This document shows, one piece after another, positions 17,701 through 27,311 of a stretch of DNA of 64,000 nt. The stretch is from Myxococcota bacterium. Lineage in GTDB: Bacteria; Myxococcota; Kuafuiibacteriia; Kuafuiibacteriales; Kuafuiibacteriaceae. Location: assembly GCA_028289325.1 (NCBI GenBank), contig JANQQN010000055.1:1-64000 (forward strand). The letters are read 5' to 3'. Made by a program: the position numbers and the translations under genes. Position 1 is the stretch's first letter. Each line of letters opens with the position of its first letter. The notes under the pieces were generated by a model. The model searched no databases, was not told the DNA's origin, and saw only the letters and a program-made list of their open reading frames with translations.

Positions 17701-20700
17701 ATGGCCGCGCATCTAGATCGTCGGAAGATCGAGTCGACCTTCTCCTCCGGTCTAAACATCAGACAGATCTCGGAAAATGGTCGGGAATACCTGCGGTCTG
17801 AATTCAATATCTCGGACGCCGACCTTCAGGACTTCGCGCAGGCAGGCGATCCCGAAGACGGGGTTGACGTGGTTTCGGGCGACGTCGAGTTGCGGGAGTT
17901 CGGCACCCTGATTCTCGGCGATGAGAACCTGGTCGATACGTCGTCGCTTCCGCCACAAAAGGCGGAGCGAATTCGGGACCTGTTCGATTTCTTCGCCCAA
18001 GAGATGGCCAAACAGACGGCGCTCGCCTCACGCCAGGGCGACACCGACGTATCCTTCGACGTTCGCCCCCCGGCGCCCGTCGGCATTCGAGGCACGGGGC
18101 AGACATCGGTCCTGGCCCCGCAGGCCGCAGATCAACGCCCGCCGCTCACCCCCGATGAAGTCATCCTCAGCGCTCCGGTATCGACGCCCGGCGTGCTGCT
18201 GGTGAACGTCAGCGCTACCCGCGAAGAGATCGCCACGGCTTTGTACGGCGATCCGACGCGCACCGACGATTTCGATATCGTCACGCCGCAGCGGGACGGA
18301 GGCGACGACGCGCTGGGCTCCGAGGACGCGGTGGCGGTGATGCCACGTGATCCGGCCGATTTGACGAAGTTTGCCCTCGCCAAGCTCCGGCCTGCGTTGG
18401 AAGCCGCCGTCGTCCTCGACGCCGCGAGGACGGCCGACAAGCTTCGAACAGACTACTACCTCGTACCGGGCGAAGTGAACGAGCTCGTTTTCCGGAGTCT
18501 GAAGTGGTCGCAGCTGTCGGAGTTCACCGACGCTCGCGGCAACAGCTATTTCGACCGATACTTGCTGGCGCTCAAGGGTGAGAAGATCGGCAGGTCGAAT
18601 GCCCTCGAGCGGCTGCAGGCTCGGACGGACTCCGAGCAGCTCGAAAAGGCGATCAAGCTTCGCTCAGACGCCGTGAACGTCCGCTACAAGGTCCGGGATA
18701 CCGACCGAAGCGGGAAGTTCAGCCCGGGAGCGGTCATCGGTCGGTTCTATTGGGCGGGCGAAGGCGGCGAAGGGAGCTTGCAGCTTCGTGTCGGTCCGGA
18801 GCTCGCGGTGGCCCATACTCGCGAAGAAGCCGAGATCCTCACCCGCAACTCGCCTTTCCAGGCCATGCGGGCCGTGGTCGAACAAGAGGTCAACGGAGAA
18901 AGGAAGTACGTCGGCTACGGCATCGTGCACGCCAATCTGGACCTATTGGTGCAGGGGCCTGCGGAAGGCGCCGAGGGGCGCTTCTTTTGGTACCACCGCA
19001 CCACCATCTTCATTCCTGAAGGCAACAGTCCAGGCGACCTCTTCCGCGACTCCCCGACCGTGCAGGCGACGCAGCAGCGTCTCCTCGACGAGGCTATCCG
19101 TCAGGCCGGAACCGGTGATTTGCACAAGCTCTACGCGCTCCAGCTAGACGTCCTGGCCCGCGCCTCGATAGACGAGCGCCTCCGGATCGTGAAGCTCGTA
19201 GTCCAACGCGATAGTTTTGACAGCGAAAAGGCCAACCAACTTCTGGCTCGAGTTATCCTCAGCGTTCAAAACGATGACTTCCCTGCCTTCGAACGAAAGC
19301 TCTCGACGACCGGACTCTATCGGGCATTACTGCGCAACGACCGCGGGCTTCGCCCATTGGCCCGCGTATTCACCTTAAAGACGTTGAGTTCAATTCCGAT
19401 CGGAGGCGAGGCGCTCGACAATATGCCCGTACTGCGGATCGGGAGCGCGGACTGGACCAAACGATGGGCCTTCGGCGTCCCGGTTACCGTCAAGTCGCAG
19501 CTCGTACCGCCCTCCCAGTGGGCTCCGGAGGACGCTCCGTCGTTCGATCCATCCCGACCGATCCCCGGCCGAGAGCCAGCCCTCCCTGGTGAAGCGGCGG
19601 GAACCGTCGACCGGGCCGCGATCCGATTCGACTTACAGTCCCAGTACCGACTCACGCCCGCGGACGTTAAGACCGAAGGGAGTTCCGGTCCCTACCTGCC
19701 CACTCAGCTGGTCATGGTCCAAGTCGACACCGATGACGGCCCCCAGTTCCGGATCGTGACCGCTCTCGAGGCGGCGGCGATGACCTCCGGTCCCGGCTAC
19801 GAGGCCATCGTACAATCGGGAACCGATGCCGTAACCGTCGCCCTCATGGCGCAGGCGGGCATGAGTTTGGCCGCGACGTTTGGCCCCGCTTTCGTCAACG
19901 GCGCCGCTCGGGGCGGCATGAGCGCCGGTCTTCGGGCCATGGCCGCACACGCTGCCACTGAGGCCGGAAAGCAGGCGCTTCGCCAGTTCGCTTTCGATGC
20001 GGGCCTGTTGGCCACCGTTCTTGTCGTCGAAGAAAACCGCAGCGCCCTCGAAAAGACCGAAGCCGGCCGAAAGTTCCTCGCCGCCTACGACGTCGCGATG
20101 GTTGGTCTGCTCGCGTATGGCGGATATCGGCTGCTGAACTCCGGGATGGTCGAGCGGCTCGCTCGTTTGGGAAATGCCGCCGTCAAGTCGCTATCAGGTC
20201 GGGCGCAGGCCGCCGCGCGACGGATCGAGGTCGAGCTCCAGGCCCTTCAAAAGACCTTCAAGACGATGAGCGAGGCCGACGAGCTCGTCGCCGTCACCAC
20301 CAATGGCACGCGGGTCATGGTCCCCGGTAGCGAACAGCGCTTCGGCCATCTGTTGATGATGGCGCGGGGCGATGTAGCGACGAAGGCCTTGGTCGGTCGC
20401 CTGCCCGCCGGCGCGGGGAAGACCACGGCCCAAGAGACTCTGGCCTGGCTCCAGGGTGGGGCGACCACTCGGGAGGCCCGACGCGCGTACGCCGCCATCG
20501 CCAATCACGCGAACGCCCTTCCGACCGCCAAAGAAGCCGAGGCCTTTCTCGGCCGAATCGCCAGGATTCGCAGCGCCGGCAAGCCACCCGCGGTCGTCGC
20601 CGACCTCCTCGTGACGGCGACTAAGCAAGGCAGCTTGGCCCAGCAGCTTCAGTACCTGGAAGCGGTCCAGGCACTGGTCTCCAAGAGTGCACTCACGCAG

Positions 20701-21402
20701 GAAGCGCTGAAGGTCCTGGGTCAGAAGGCCCGCCAGGGCAAGCTGGACGTCGTCTGGCTGATGAAGGAGACCAACCTGTCGGCGGAGACGATCAACTTTC
20801 TCGGCAAGGACTCTCAGACGCCGTGGAGGCTCCTGCAGCGCGCCTCCGCCACATCACCCATGCCCAGCAAGTCGGTGATGATGGACTTTCAGCGGCGCGT
20901 CCGCGGTATGGCCGGCGAAAAGGCCGCTGAAGCCGCCGTCAAGGAATGGCGAAGAACCGTCGGTGCGCCGGCCTATAGAATTGATCGAAGGCAAGTCCCG
21001 GCCGGCAACAGCAAGCTCGACTACCGGTTGGTGTCGACGGGCGACGGCCCCAGGGCGACCGCCCTCATGGAGGTCAAGGGCTGGAACAGGACCGCTTGGA
21101 CCAACGCCATCGAAGCCGGGAACGCCAAGATCGCCGGCGAGACGCTGAAAGGCAAAGCGAGGGACGCGTATCGCAAGATGCAGCACCTGATCAAGCAGCT
21201 GAAAGACGCAACCGCCCACGGCACGGACGCGCCATTCCTGATGGTCACGGACGATATTGCGCACCTTGTGCCCGACCTTAGGAATATCCTCAGCTACCAC
21301 GGGCTCGGCAATGTCAGGATCGTCTATATGGCCGAGGGTCAGATTGCGGCGGCGAGCGCACAGATTCGCGGAGGACTAGGGTTGCCGGTGAAGAAGAGAT
21401 GA
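17701..21402 (+). CDS. Large polymorphic toxin candidate with C-terminal PD-(D/E)XK-type nuclease domain
   Basis: 1,233 aa from ATG 17701; hydrophobic central segment; C-terminus GEKAAEAAVKEWRRTV...NSKLDYRLVSTGDGPRATALMEVKGWN...KMQHLIKQL (E..D..ExK..Q arrangement); stop overlaps the start of the next gene. Confidence 0.65.
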   Translation: MAAHLDRRKIESTFSSGLNIRQISENGREYLRSEFNISDADLQDFAQAGDPEDGVDVVSGDVELREFGTLILGDENLVDTSSLPPQKAERIRDLFDFFAQEMAKQTALASRQGDTDVSFDVRPPAPVGIRGTGQTSVLAPQAADQRPPLTPDEVILSAPVSTPGVLLVNVSATREEIATALYGDPTRTDDFDIVTPQRDGGDDALGSEDAVAVMPRDPADLTKFALAKLRPALEAAVVLDAARTADKLRTDYYLVPGEVNELVFRSLKWSQLSEFTDARGNSYFDRYLLALKGEKIGRSNALERLQARTDSEQLEKAIKLRSDAVNVRYKVRDTDRSGKFSPGAVIGRFYWAGEGGEGSLQLRVGPELAVAHTREEAEILTRNSPFQAMRAVVEQEVNGERKYVGYGIVHANLDLLVQGPAEGAEGRFFWYHRTTIFIPEGNSPGDLFRDSPTVQATQQRLLDEAIRQAGTGDLHKLYALQLDVLARASIDERLRIVKLVVQRDSFDSEKANQLLARVILSVQNDDFPAFERKLSTTGLYRALLRNDRGLRPLARVFTLKTLSSIPIGGEALDNMPVLRIGSADWTKRWAFGVPVTVKSQLVPPSQWAPEDAPSFDPSRPIPGREPALPGEAAGTVDRAAIRFDLQSQYRLTPADVKTEGSSGPYLPTQLVMVQVDTDDGPQFRIVTALEAAAMTSGPGYEAIVQSGTDAVTVALMAQAGMSLAATFGPAFVNGAARGGMSAGLRAMAAHAATEAGKQALRQFAFDAGLLATVLVVEENRSALEKTEAGRKFLAAYDVAMVGLLAYGGYRLLNSGMVERLARLGNAAVKSLSGRAQAAARRIEVELQALQKTFKTMSEADELVAVTTNGTRVMVPGSEQRFGHLLMMARGDVATKALVGRLPAGAGKTTAQETLAWLQGGATTREARRAYAAIANHANALPTAKEAEAFLGRIARIRSAGKPPAVVADLLVTATKQGSLAQQLQYLEAVQALVSKSALTQEALKVLGQKARQGKLDVVWLMKETNLSAETINFLGKDSQTPWRLLQRASATSPMPSKSVMMDFQRRVRGMAGEKAAEAAVKEWRRTVGAPAYRIDRRQVPAGNSKLDYRLVSTGDGPRATALMEVKGWNRTAWTNAIEAGNAKIAGETLKGKARDAYRKMQHLIKQLKDATAHGTDAPFLMVTDDIAHLVPDLRNILSYHGLGNVRIVYMAEGQIAAASAQIRGGLGLPVKKR

Positions 21403-22133
21403 GTGAGTCGATTTCTACTGCGGTGTGGGTGATCTTCAGTGGTCGTCCGGCATCCGAGACGAAGCCAGAGGCAAAGGCGTACTTCGCCCCCTTTCCATCC
21501 GAGGAAGTCGAACCGTGGCGATCGGTCACGACCCCCGGCGGCAGCGCACTTTTCTCTCACGAGCCGGGCAGCGAAGGGCATCACGACATGCCCCTCGCCG
21601 AGAAGCTGTCCCACAAGGGCGTCGTCGCGTTGTGGTGGACGGCGACCGACACCCTGCTGGAGTTCGACAACGGTCGAGAGCGTTCCGAACCTCAGCGAGC
21701 GCTCGTCGATTGGTTGCGAGAACACGGCGTCGAAGAAGAAGACGACGACGAACTTTTGCCGACACCCGACGTCACCTCGGTCGCCGTCTTCGTCGGTATG
21801 GAGGCCGAAGCGGTCGCCAAACTCTTCACACAAGACGGCATCGAAGTCAGCTCGGGGCCGGTCGGCGCCATCGTTCGGCACACCAAGGGCCAAGCGTCGT
21901 TCGCCGCGAAGCTTGTTTCCAAGAAAGTTGGTCGTACCGCTCACGTCATTACGATCACTCGCACACCCCAGGAGCCTTTTTTAGTCGAGATCATTCAGGG
22001 CGATAAGTCGCTCGGCTTCTTCGGCGACGTGCTCGGCTCATGGCCGGGAATGGTCATTCTCGACGACGTCTTGGGCGAGCGCGAGCCCCGTCGAATTCTC
22101 TCTAAACTCGGCTTGTCGGACTTGGCGAAGTAG
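21399..22133 (+). CDS. Putative cognate immunity protein
   Basis: ATGA overlap with the toxin-like gene; acidic cytosolic 244-aa protein without signal peptide; no recognised family. Confidence 0.5.
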   Translation: MSESISTAVWVIFSGRPASETKPEAKAYFAPFPSEEVEPWRSVTTPGGSALFSHEPGSEGHHDMPLAEKLSHKGVVALWWTATDTLLEFDNGRERSEPQRALVDWLREHGVEEEDDDELLPTPDVTSVAVFVGMEAEAVAKLFTQDGIEVSSGPVGAIVRHTKGQASFAAKLVSKKVGRTAHVITITRTPQEPFLVEIIQGDKSLGFFGDVLGSWPGMVILDDVLGEREPRRILSKLGLSDLAK

Positions 22134-22184
22134 ATTCTTAGCGACGCGATCCGCCCCTGCCAGGTCCGTCGAGGTGGACAAGCG

Positions 22185-23780
22185 TCAGGCGGCGCCCACG
22201 GGGGCGGTCACGGTGGAGCGCTCCAGCGCCGCGGCCGCGAAGGCGGGGCCGGCATCGGCGAGCTTGTGGAAGGCGACATCAACGCCGTGGGCGCGAAGCT
22301 CATCGACTTCGTCATCGTAGCTGGCGGTCGCGGCAATGGTGCCGCGGTAGCCGGCGCCGCGGAGTTGGGCGACGGCCGCCATGTTCTCCTCGTGGCTATC
22401 GATCGCCAACATGACCAGCTCCACCCGTTGTGGATCGATCTCCAGCCTCGCCCAAAAATCGGCGTCGGTGGCGCTGGCCTCGAAAACGCGGCGCCCCTCG
22501 CTGGCCATGGTCTTCACCACCTGCTCGTCAACGTCGAAACCGACCAGGTCTTGGTCGCCCACCAACCCCCTTGCTCGTTCGTAGGCGTAGGCTCCCACTT
22601 CGCCCAGGCCGAACACGAGCACGCGGGCCGAGCCCACGCGGACGGGCTGCTCCTCGGGGATAGGCGTCTGTCGTTCGAGTCGCGTGAACCACTCTCGGTA
22701 GGCAGCGTACAGCTCGAAGGCGCGGCGATTGAGCAGCGACAGGGGCACGAAGCTTACGCCCATGGCCAGCGCGAGGGTGACCAGCCACGTGGGTTCCAAC
22801 CAGCCCTTGGTTACCGCTACCGAGCAGACGATGAGCCCGAACTCACTGTAAGGCGTGAGGCCGAGTGAGGCCAACCACGCGCTACGTGAACGCAGTCCGA
22901 AGCGGGTGAAGAGCACCATGTACAGCACGCCCTTGACGGGAAGCAGCAGCGCGAGGCCGGCCGCGACGCCAAGGTCGGCGAGGCTCGGCGCACCGGTCAG
23001 ACCGATAGTGACGAAGAAGCCCACCAGGAGGAGGTCCTTGATGCTGAGGAGCGCCGCCGACAGCTCCTTGGCCTTCGGCATGCCGCCGACGATGGCGCCG
23101 GCAACCAGAGGGCCGAGGTCTTCCTTGACCCCCACGAGGCCGAACAGCTGGGCGCCGCCGAGGGTCAGCGCGAGACCGGCGAGCACGAGGAGCTCGCGGT
23201 GACCCGCCCAGGTGAGCAGTCGGCCGAACACCGGCCGAAGCAGCGGCAGCCCGAAGAGCCCCAGCGCCCACGGGCTCGGCACCGTGCCTTTGGTGACGGC
23301 GAGAAAAGCGACCGCCACCAGGTCTTGGACGACGAGGATACCGATGAGGACACGCCCATAGAGGGCATTCATGTTCTCGCGGTCCTCTAGAATCTTCACC
23401 GAGAAGAGAGTGCTGGAGAAACAGCCCACGAAGGCGATCGCCACGACGCCGATGGGTGCGAGCGCGGCGAAGGGGGCCACCCCCAGGGCCATCGGCGCCG
23501 CGAGCGCGACCGCGCTGATCGCCGTGAACAGGACCGTATGCAGCAGCGACGTCCCGAGCACGTGCGGCCGTAGAAGCGAAGGCAGGTCGAGCTTGAGGCC
23601 GATGGCGAAGAGCAGGAGCTGGACACCGATGTTCGAGAGCGTGGTGAGCGAAGGGTCAACCTTGAGCCCCAGCTGCTTCATGAGGAAGCCTGCGGCCAGA
23701 AAGCCGAGGAGGGGGGCCTGTCCAAGCTGCTTCACCGCGAGGCCGAAGAAGAAGGCGATACCGATCCAGGTCAGATCCAT
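22185..23780 (-). CDS. Monovalent cation:proton antiporter-2 (CPA2) with C-terminal TrkA-N (RCK) domain, KefB/YbaL-like
   Basis: ~12 TM region plus ARVLVFGLGEVGAYAYERARGLVGDQDLVGFDVDEQVV; start at MDLTWIGIAFFFGLAVKQLGQAP. Confidence 0.85.
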   Translation of the reverse strand: MDLTWIGIAFFFGLAVKQLGQAPLLGFLAAGFLMKQLGLKVDPSLTTLSNIGVQLLLFAIGLKLDLPSLLRPHVLGTSLLHTVLFTAISAVALAAPMALGVAPFAALAPIGVVAIAFVGCFSSTLFSVKILEDRENMNALYGRVLIGILVVQDLVAVAFLAVTKGTVPSPWALGLFGLPLLRPVFGRLLTWAGHRELLVLAGLALTLGGAQLFGLVGVKEDLGPLVAGAIVGGMPKAKELSAALLSIKDLLLVGFFVTIGLTGAPSLADLGVAAGLALLLPVKGVLYMVLFTRFGLRSRSAWLASLGLTPYSEFGLIVCSVAVTKGWLEPTWLVTLALAMGVSFVPLSLLNRRAFELYAAYREWFTRLERQTPIPEEQPVRVGSARVLVFGLGEVGAYAYERARGLVGDQDLVGFDVDEQVVKTMASEGRRVFEASATDADFWARLEIDPQRVELVMLAIDSHEENMAAVAQLRGAGYRGTIAATASYDDEVDELRAHGVDVAFHKLADAGPAFAAAALERSTVTAPVGAA

Positions 23781-24013
23781 GACGCCTACCTCTTTCCGTA
23801 GCCTCAACCCGTCGTCCACCCCCGAGCGGACGAGACCCTCGATTCCCCCCACCGGACCGTATCGGGCGTTCCGTGCCCCACCTCACCGGGGGCGCGCCGG
23901 TCTGCAGATCGCCTGACACGCGCAGTGGACGGAACCGTGAAGACCCGCAGTCACTCGTCGTGCGCCTCGTCCCGCCAGTGATCGTGCTGGTCTGCCGCTG
24001 CCTGTCGGGCGGC

Positions 24014-25018
24014 CTACGAAGAACCTCGGCGAGCGAGCTTGAACTCTCGGCTGAAGATCGTCCACAGCCTGCTGCGTCCATGCTGCTCGTTCAACCGCGC
24101 GAACAGGTCGTCTCTGGTCATGCCGAGCATGCCGGTCAAGACCTGGCCGTACCACGCCAAGTTCTCGCGGGCCTCGGAAACCGACTTGCTCCTAAGGAGG
24201 TTTTTGAACTCGTCGAACACGCGGTCGCGGCTCAGGTTGCGGACCTTGGTCCCGCCGTGTGCGGACTCTAAGACGAAGCCGATGAATGCGGTGGGCACAC
24301 CATGCCGGTTGGCGAGGAACTGCTCCCAGTCTCGGTGGCCGCGAACAGAGGCCACATTCTCGTCGAGTTGTTCGACGAGGTCGAAACGGCTTCGCGGGCC
24401 GCGGAACGCCTCCATCGGGGATTCGGAGTCGAAACGCCCCAGTAGAAAGTCGATGGCTTCGAGCTTCATCCCGGACCTCTTGGCGAGATAGCGACGTTTG
24501 CCTAGGTCCGTTCGGACCTCGCCCACCGTATGGTGGCCCTCGACTTCGTCGCGACCCAACAGATCTTTGATCTGCTCCACGAGCTCCTGGACGTCATCTC
24601 GGAAGTGAGGATCCCAATTGATTCGAATCGAATGGCATCCCAGAAGTGGCCGGATCTCGTCCGGAACCTCATCGCGGCGAGGCAGCTCCGCATCCTGCAG
24701 CAGCAAAGGGATGACAGGGATGGAGCGGCTCAATAACGTCTGCACCTCGAAACGAACAGTGTCGTCCTCGCCATAGATCCGCACGCCGTTCCGATCCTCG
24801 GCGGATGCCCAGCTCGGTCCGATGGCGACGATGCCCGCTTCGCAGTTGGCAAGCTTGGTTCCAAGGACCTCACGAAAAGGGAGCCCGGCGGGAATGGACC
24901 CGACGTCATGAAAGACGGTGCCTTCTCCGAAAGCGTCGAGTAAGTGGTCGACGACTCGCCCGACCGAATACTTGGTGTCATCGCGACGGTAAGAAACAAA
25001 GAGAAATGGTTCAGTCAT
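24014..25018 (-). CDS. TIR domain protein with uncharacterised C-terminal region
   Basis: FLFVSYRRDDTKYSVGRVVDHLLDAFGEGTVFHDVGSIPAGLPFREVLGTKLANCEAGIVAIGPSW...RFEVQTLLSRSIPVIPLLL. Confidence 0.85.
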   Translation of the reverse strand: MTEPFLFVSYRRDDTKYSVGRVVDHLLDAFGEGTVFHDVGSIPAGLPFREVLGTKLANCEAGIVAIGPSWASAEDRNGVRIYGEDDTVRFEVQTLLSRSIPVIPLLLQDAELPRRDEVPDEIRPLLGCHSIRINWDPHFRDDVQELVEQIKDLLGRDEVEGHHTVGEVRTDLGKRRYLAKRSGMKLEAIDFLLGRFDSESPMEAFRGPRSRFDLVEQLDENVASVRGHRDWEQFLANRHGVPTAFIGFVLESAHGGTKVRNLSRDRVFDEFKNLLRSKSVSEARENLAWYGQVLTGMLGMTRDDLFARLNEQHGRSRLWTIFSREFKLARRGSS

Positions 25019-25221
25019 CAGCAGTTCCGAGACGGCCCGGCGACAAGTTAGTTCCTCGACGCACGGTAGTCAGCAACCAATATGGTATCTGATCATGTAG
25101 GCGGCTGCCAAGTATCGTTCCAACAAACCGATTGCGGTGACGTCGCTCTGCGGAGCTGGGTTGCCTCACGAACTTTATGGCACTATCTGAGCCCTCTCTC
25201 CCTTAGGGAAGATGCGCCGAT

Positions 25222-26061
25222 TCAGAAGTCTCTCTTCGGCGCTTCGATGATGTCATCGGTAGTGGTGGCCCCCTCGAAATCGTCGAAGGTATCGACCTCG
25301 ATCGGAGAATCATCGAGGTTGTCCTTATCCACGTAACGTGTGAACGCTCCCCGAACACACCAGAACTCGATTCCATCGAACGAAGCGAAGCGGGCGGACT
25401 CCGGCTTGAATCCACCGCTCGCGCGAAGACACGCCCACGTCCCGCCTTCCGGAGTGCGGAAAACTTGCGCGCCACTACTCTGGCGTCGCGGTGGTGTGTT
25501 GAACGACTCCGGCCGACGTGGAGCATCGCGCCCTGGCCGCGGACGGGCGGTGGCGATGGGCGCCGAAGAGCCGCGATCCGTCGGTGCTCGACGGATGAAA
25601 GCGACGAAGTCGGCCACCTTCTGTCCCTGGGGCCCGGCCGATCGCGCCGCCACCTCGATGAGCGTAAGGACCTCGGCGAATCCGTCTGGTCCGTTAGCTG
25701 CCGCCGCGCGGCCCGCATATCGAGCTGCCGCTGGTCTCTTGCCGGCGACGAATCGTTCGAATGCCGCGCCCATGTCGTCGCACCCTTCGAGCTTCGCTTC
25801 TTCGCAGGAATTCTCGACGATTATCCGACCAGCGGCACCGGCCACCGCCGAGCCGGCAAGCTTAGCTGCGCCGCCGAGACGTCCATTCACGCCCGCGCAG
25901 CCAACCACGAGCAGCAACGCCGCCGTGGCACAGGACCGGCGATAAGCAATGCTGATATTTGCGTGGAAGTATCCCCGTCGTGAGGGATACTGAGAAACTT
26001 TCGCACGCCCGAAGACATTAAGCCCCACCGCGAGGATACTGGCACAGGGTCCGGCGCCCAC
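25222..26061 (-). CDS. Hypothetical lipoprotein (true start probably internal)
   Basis: ATAALLLVVGCAGVNG lipobox followed by Ala/Gly-rich and Pro/Arg-rich regions. Confidence 0.55.
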   Translation of the reverse strand: MGAGPCASILAVGLNVFGRAKVSQYPSRRGYFHANISIAYRRSCATAALLLVVGCAGVNGRLGGAAKLAGSAVAGAAGRIIVENSCEEAKLEGCDDMGAAFERFVAGKRPAAARYAGRAAAANGPDGFAEVLTLIEVAARSAGPQGQKVADFVAFIRRAPTDRGSSAPIATARPRPGRDAPRRPESFNTPPRRQSSGAQVFRTPEGGTWACLRASGGFKPESARFASFDGIEFWCVRGAFTRYVDKDNLDDSPIEVDTFDDFEGATTTDDIIEAPKRDF

Positions 26062-26598
26062 GCGATACGCTGATGCAAACCGGTTCGGCGGTTGACTCGC
26101 CCGGATGCATTCCGGTGGATGTACGAGCGCCGAGCCAGGCTATCACCGGCCCGGCTGTAATTCTTTCTTCTGCAGATTGCGCTTCGGGGAGATTCGGAGC
26201 GAAGCGCCGCCGGCACGCACGACGCTGTCAATAGACTGCATCGAACCGAGTGCAACCTCCTCACTAAGAAGACGCGGCCTCGATTCTGTCTTTTGAACTC
26301 CGGCGTCAATCGACACCCATGATCGAACACCCAACATAATCCATTTAAACGAACTCCACCTTAACAAAGCCAGCAAAACGCCGAGATCGATCAACTTGGA
26401 TCGTACGACCGCGGGCGCCACACCCAAGTCAGCCTCCACGTAGCGTGTTTGCATTTATGACGATGTAAAAACTATGACGATAACCAGGACCCGATATCAC
26501 GAACCTACAGGTGCCCAGAGTTCTGCCCCCGGAATGCGCAGACAATCGCCGGGCCCGGGTTGCGTCAGCCAGGCAAACTCGTGAAGCTAACCGCGCTC

Positions 26599-27291
26599 AT
26601 GGCGGATCGAGATTCCAGCAAAGCACTCCACAAGAACGTCGACTCGGTGACTTCCGAGGCTCATGGCCTGTCCCGGCGCGCCTTCCTCAGAGGCACGGGC
26701 CAGACCGCCGCTGGGGCCGCGGTCCTCCAGGCTGCGCTGACGCAGTGCGCCCCGTCGACCAAGCCCAAGATGGCCGCGAAGACCATCGGTCCGGGGGCTG
26801 TCCAGGTCACGATGCGCGTGAACGGCGCGAACCGTCAGCTCGAGGTCGAGCCGCGAACGACGCTGGCCGATGCGCTGCGGACCGAGCTGGGCATGACCGG
26901 CACCAAGGTGGCGTGCGATCGCGGCGCCTGCTCCGCCTGCACGGTCTGGATCGACAAGGCGCCGGTGAGCGCATGCATGACCTTGGCCGTCGACATCGGC
27001 GGTCGTGAAGTCACTACGGTCGAGGGACTCAAGAAGGCGGGTGAGCTTCATCCGGTGCAAGCGGCCTTCATCAAACATGACGCCATGCAGTGCGGCTTCT
27101 GCACACCGGGAATGGTCATGAGCTGCGCGGCGCTTCTGGAGAAGAAGTCGAATCCGTCCCTCGACGACGTGAAGCGCGCGGTCAGCGGCAATCTCTGTCG
27201 CTGCGGAACCTACAACCACGTGTTCGACGCGACGCTGGACGCGGCCAAGCAAACGATCGCGCGCCGGACCCACGGTCAGCGTGAAGGCTAA
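26599..27291 (+). CDS. [2Fe-2S] subunit of a periplasmic xanthine dehydrogenase-family aldehyde oxidoreductase (PaoA-like)
   Basis: Tat leader LSRRAFLRGTGQTAAGA; CDRGACSACTVW and CGFCTPGMVMS...CRCGTY Fe-S motifs. Confidence 0.9.
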   Translation: MADRDSSKALHKNVDSVTSEAHGLSRRAFLRGTGQTAAGAAVLQAALTQCAPSTKPKMAAKTIGPGAVQVTMRVNGANRQLEVEPRTTLADALRTELGMTGTKVACDRGACSACTVWIDKAPVSACMTLAVDIGGREVTTVEGLKKAGELHPVQAAFIKHDAMQCGFCTPGMVMSCAALLEKKSNPSLDDVKRAVSGNLCRCGTYNHVFDATLDAAKQTIARRTHGQREG

Positions 27292-27311
27292 GCCCGGGAG
27301 GAGACGACGAA

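Noticed and set aside
26143-26454. Minus ORF of 103 aa in the intergenic region before the aldehyde oxidoreductase operon
   Set aside because: No recognisable motif or coding support; left unannotated.
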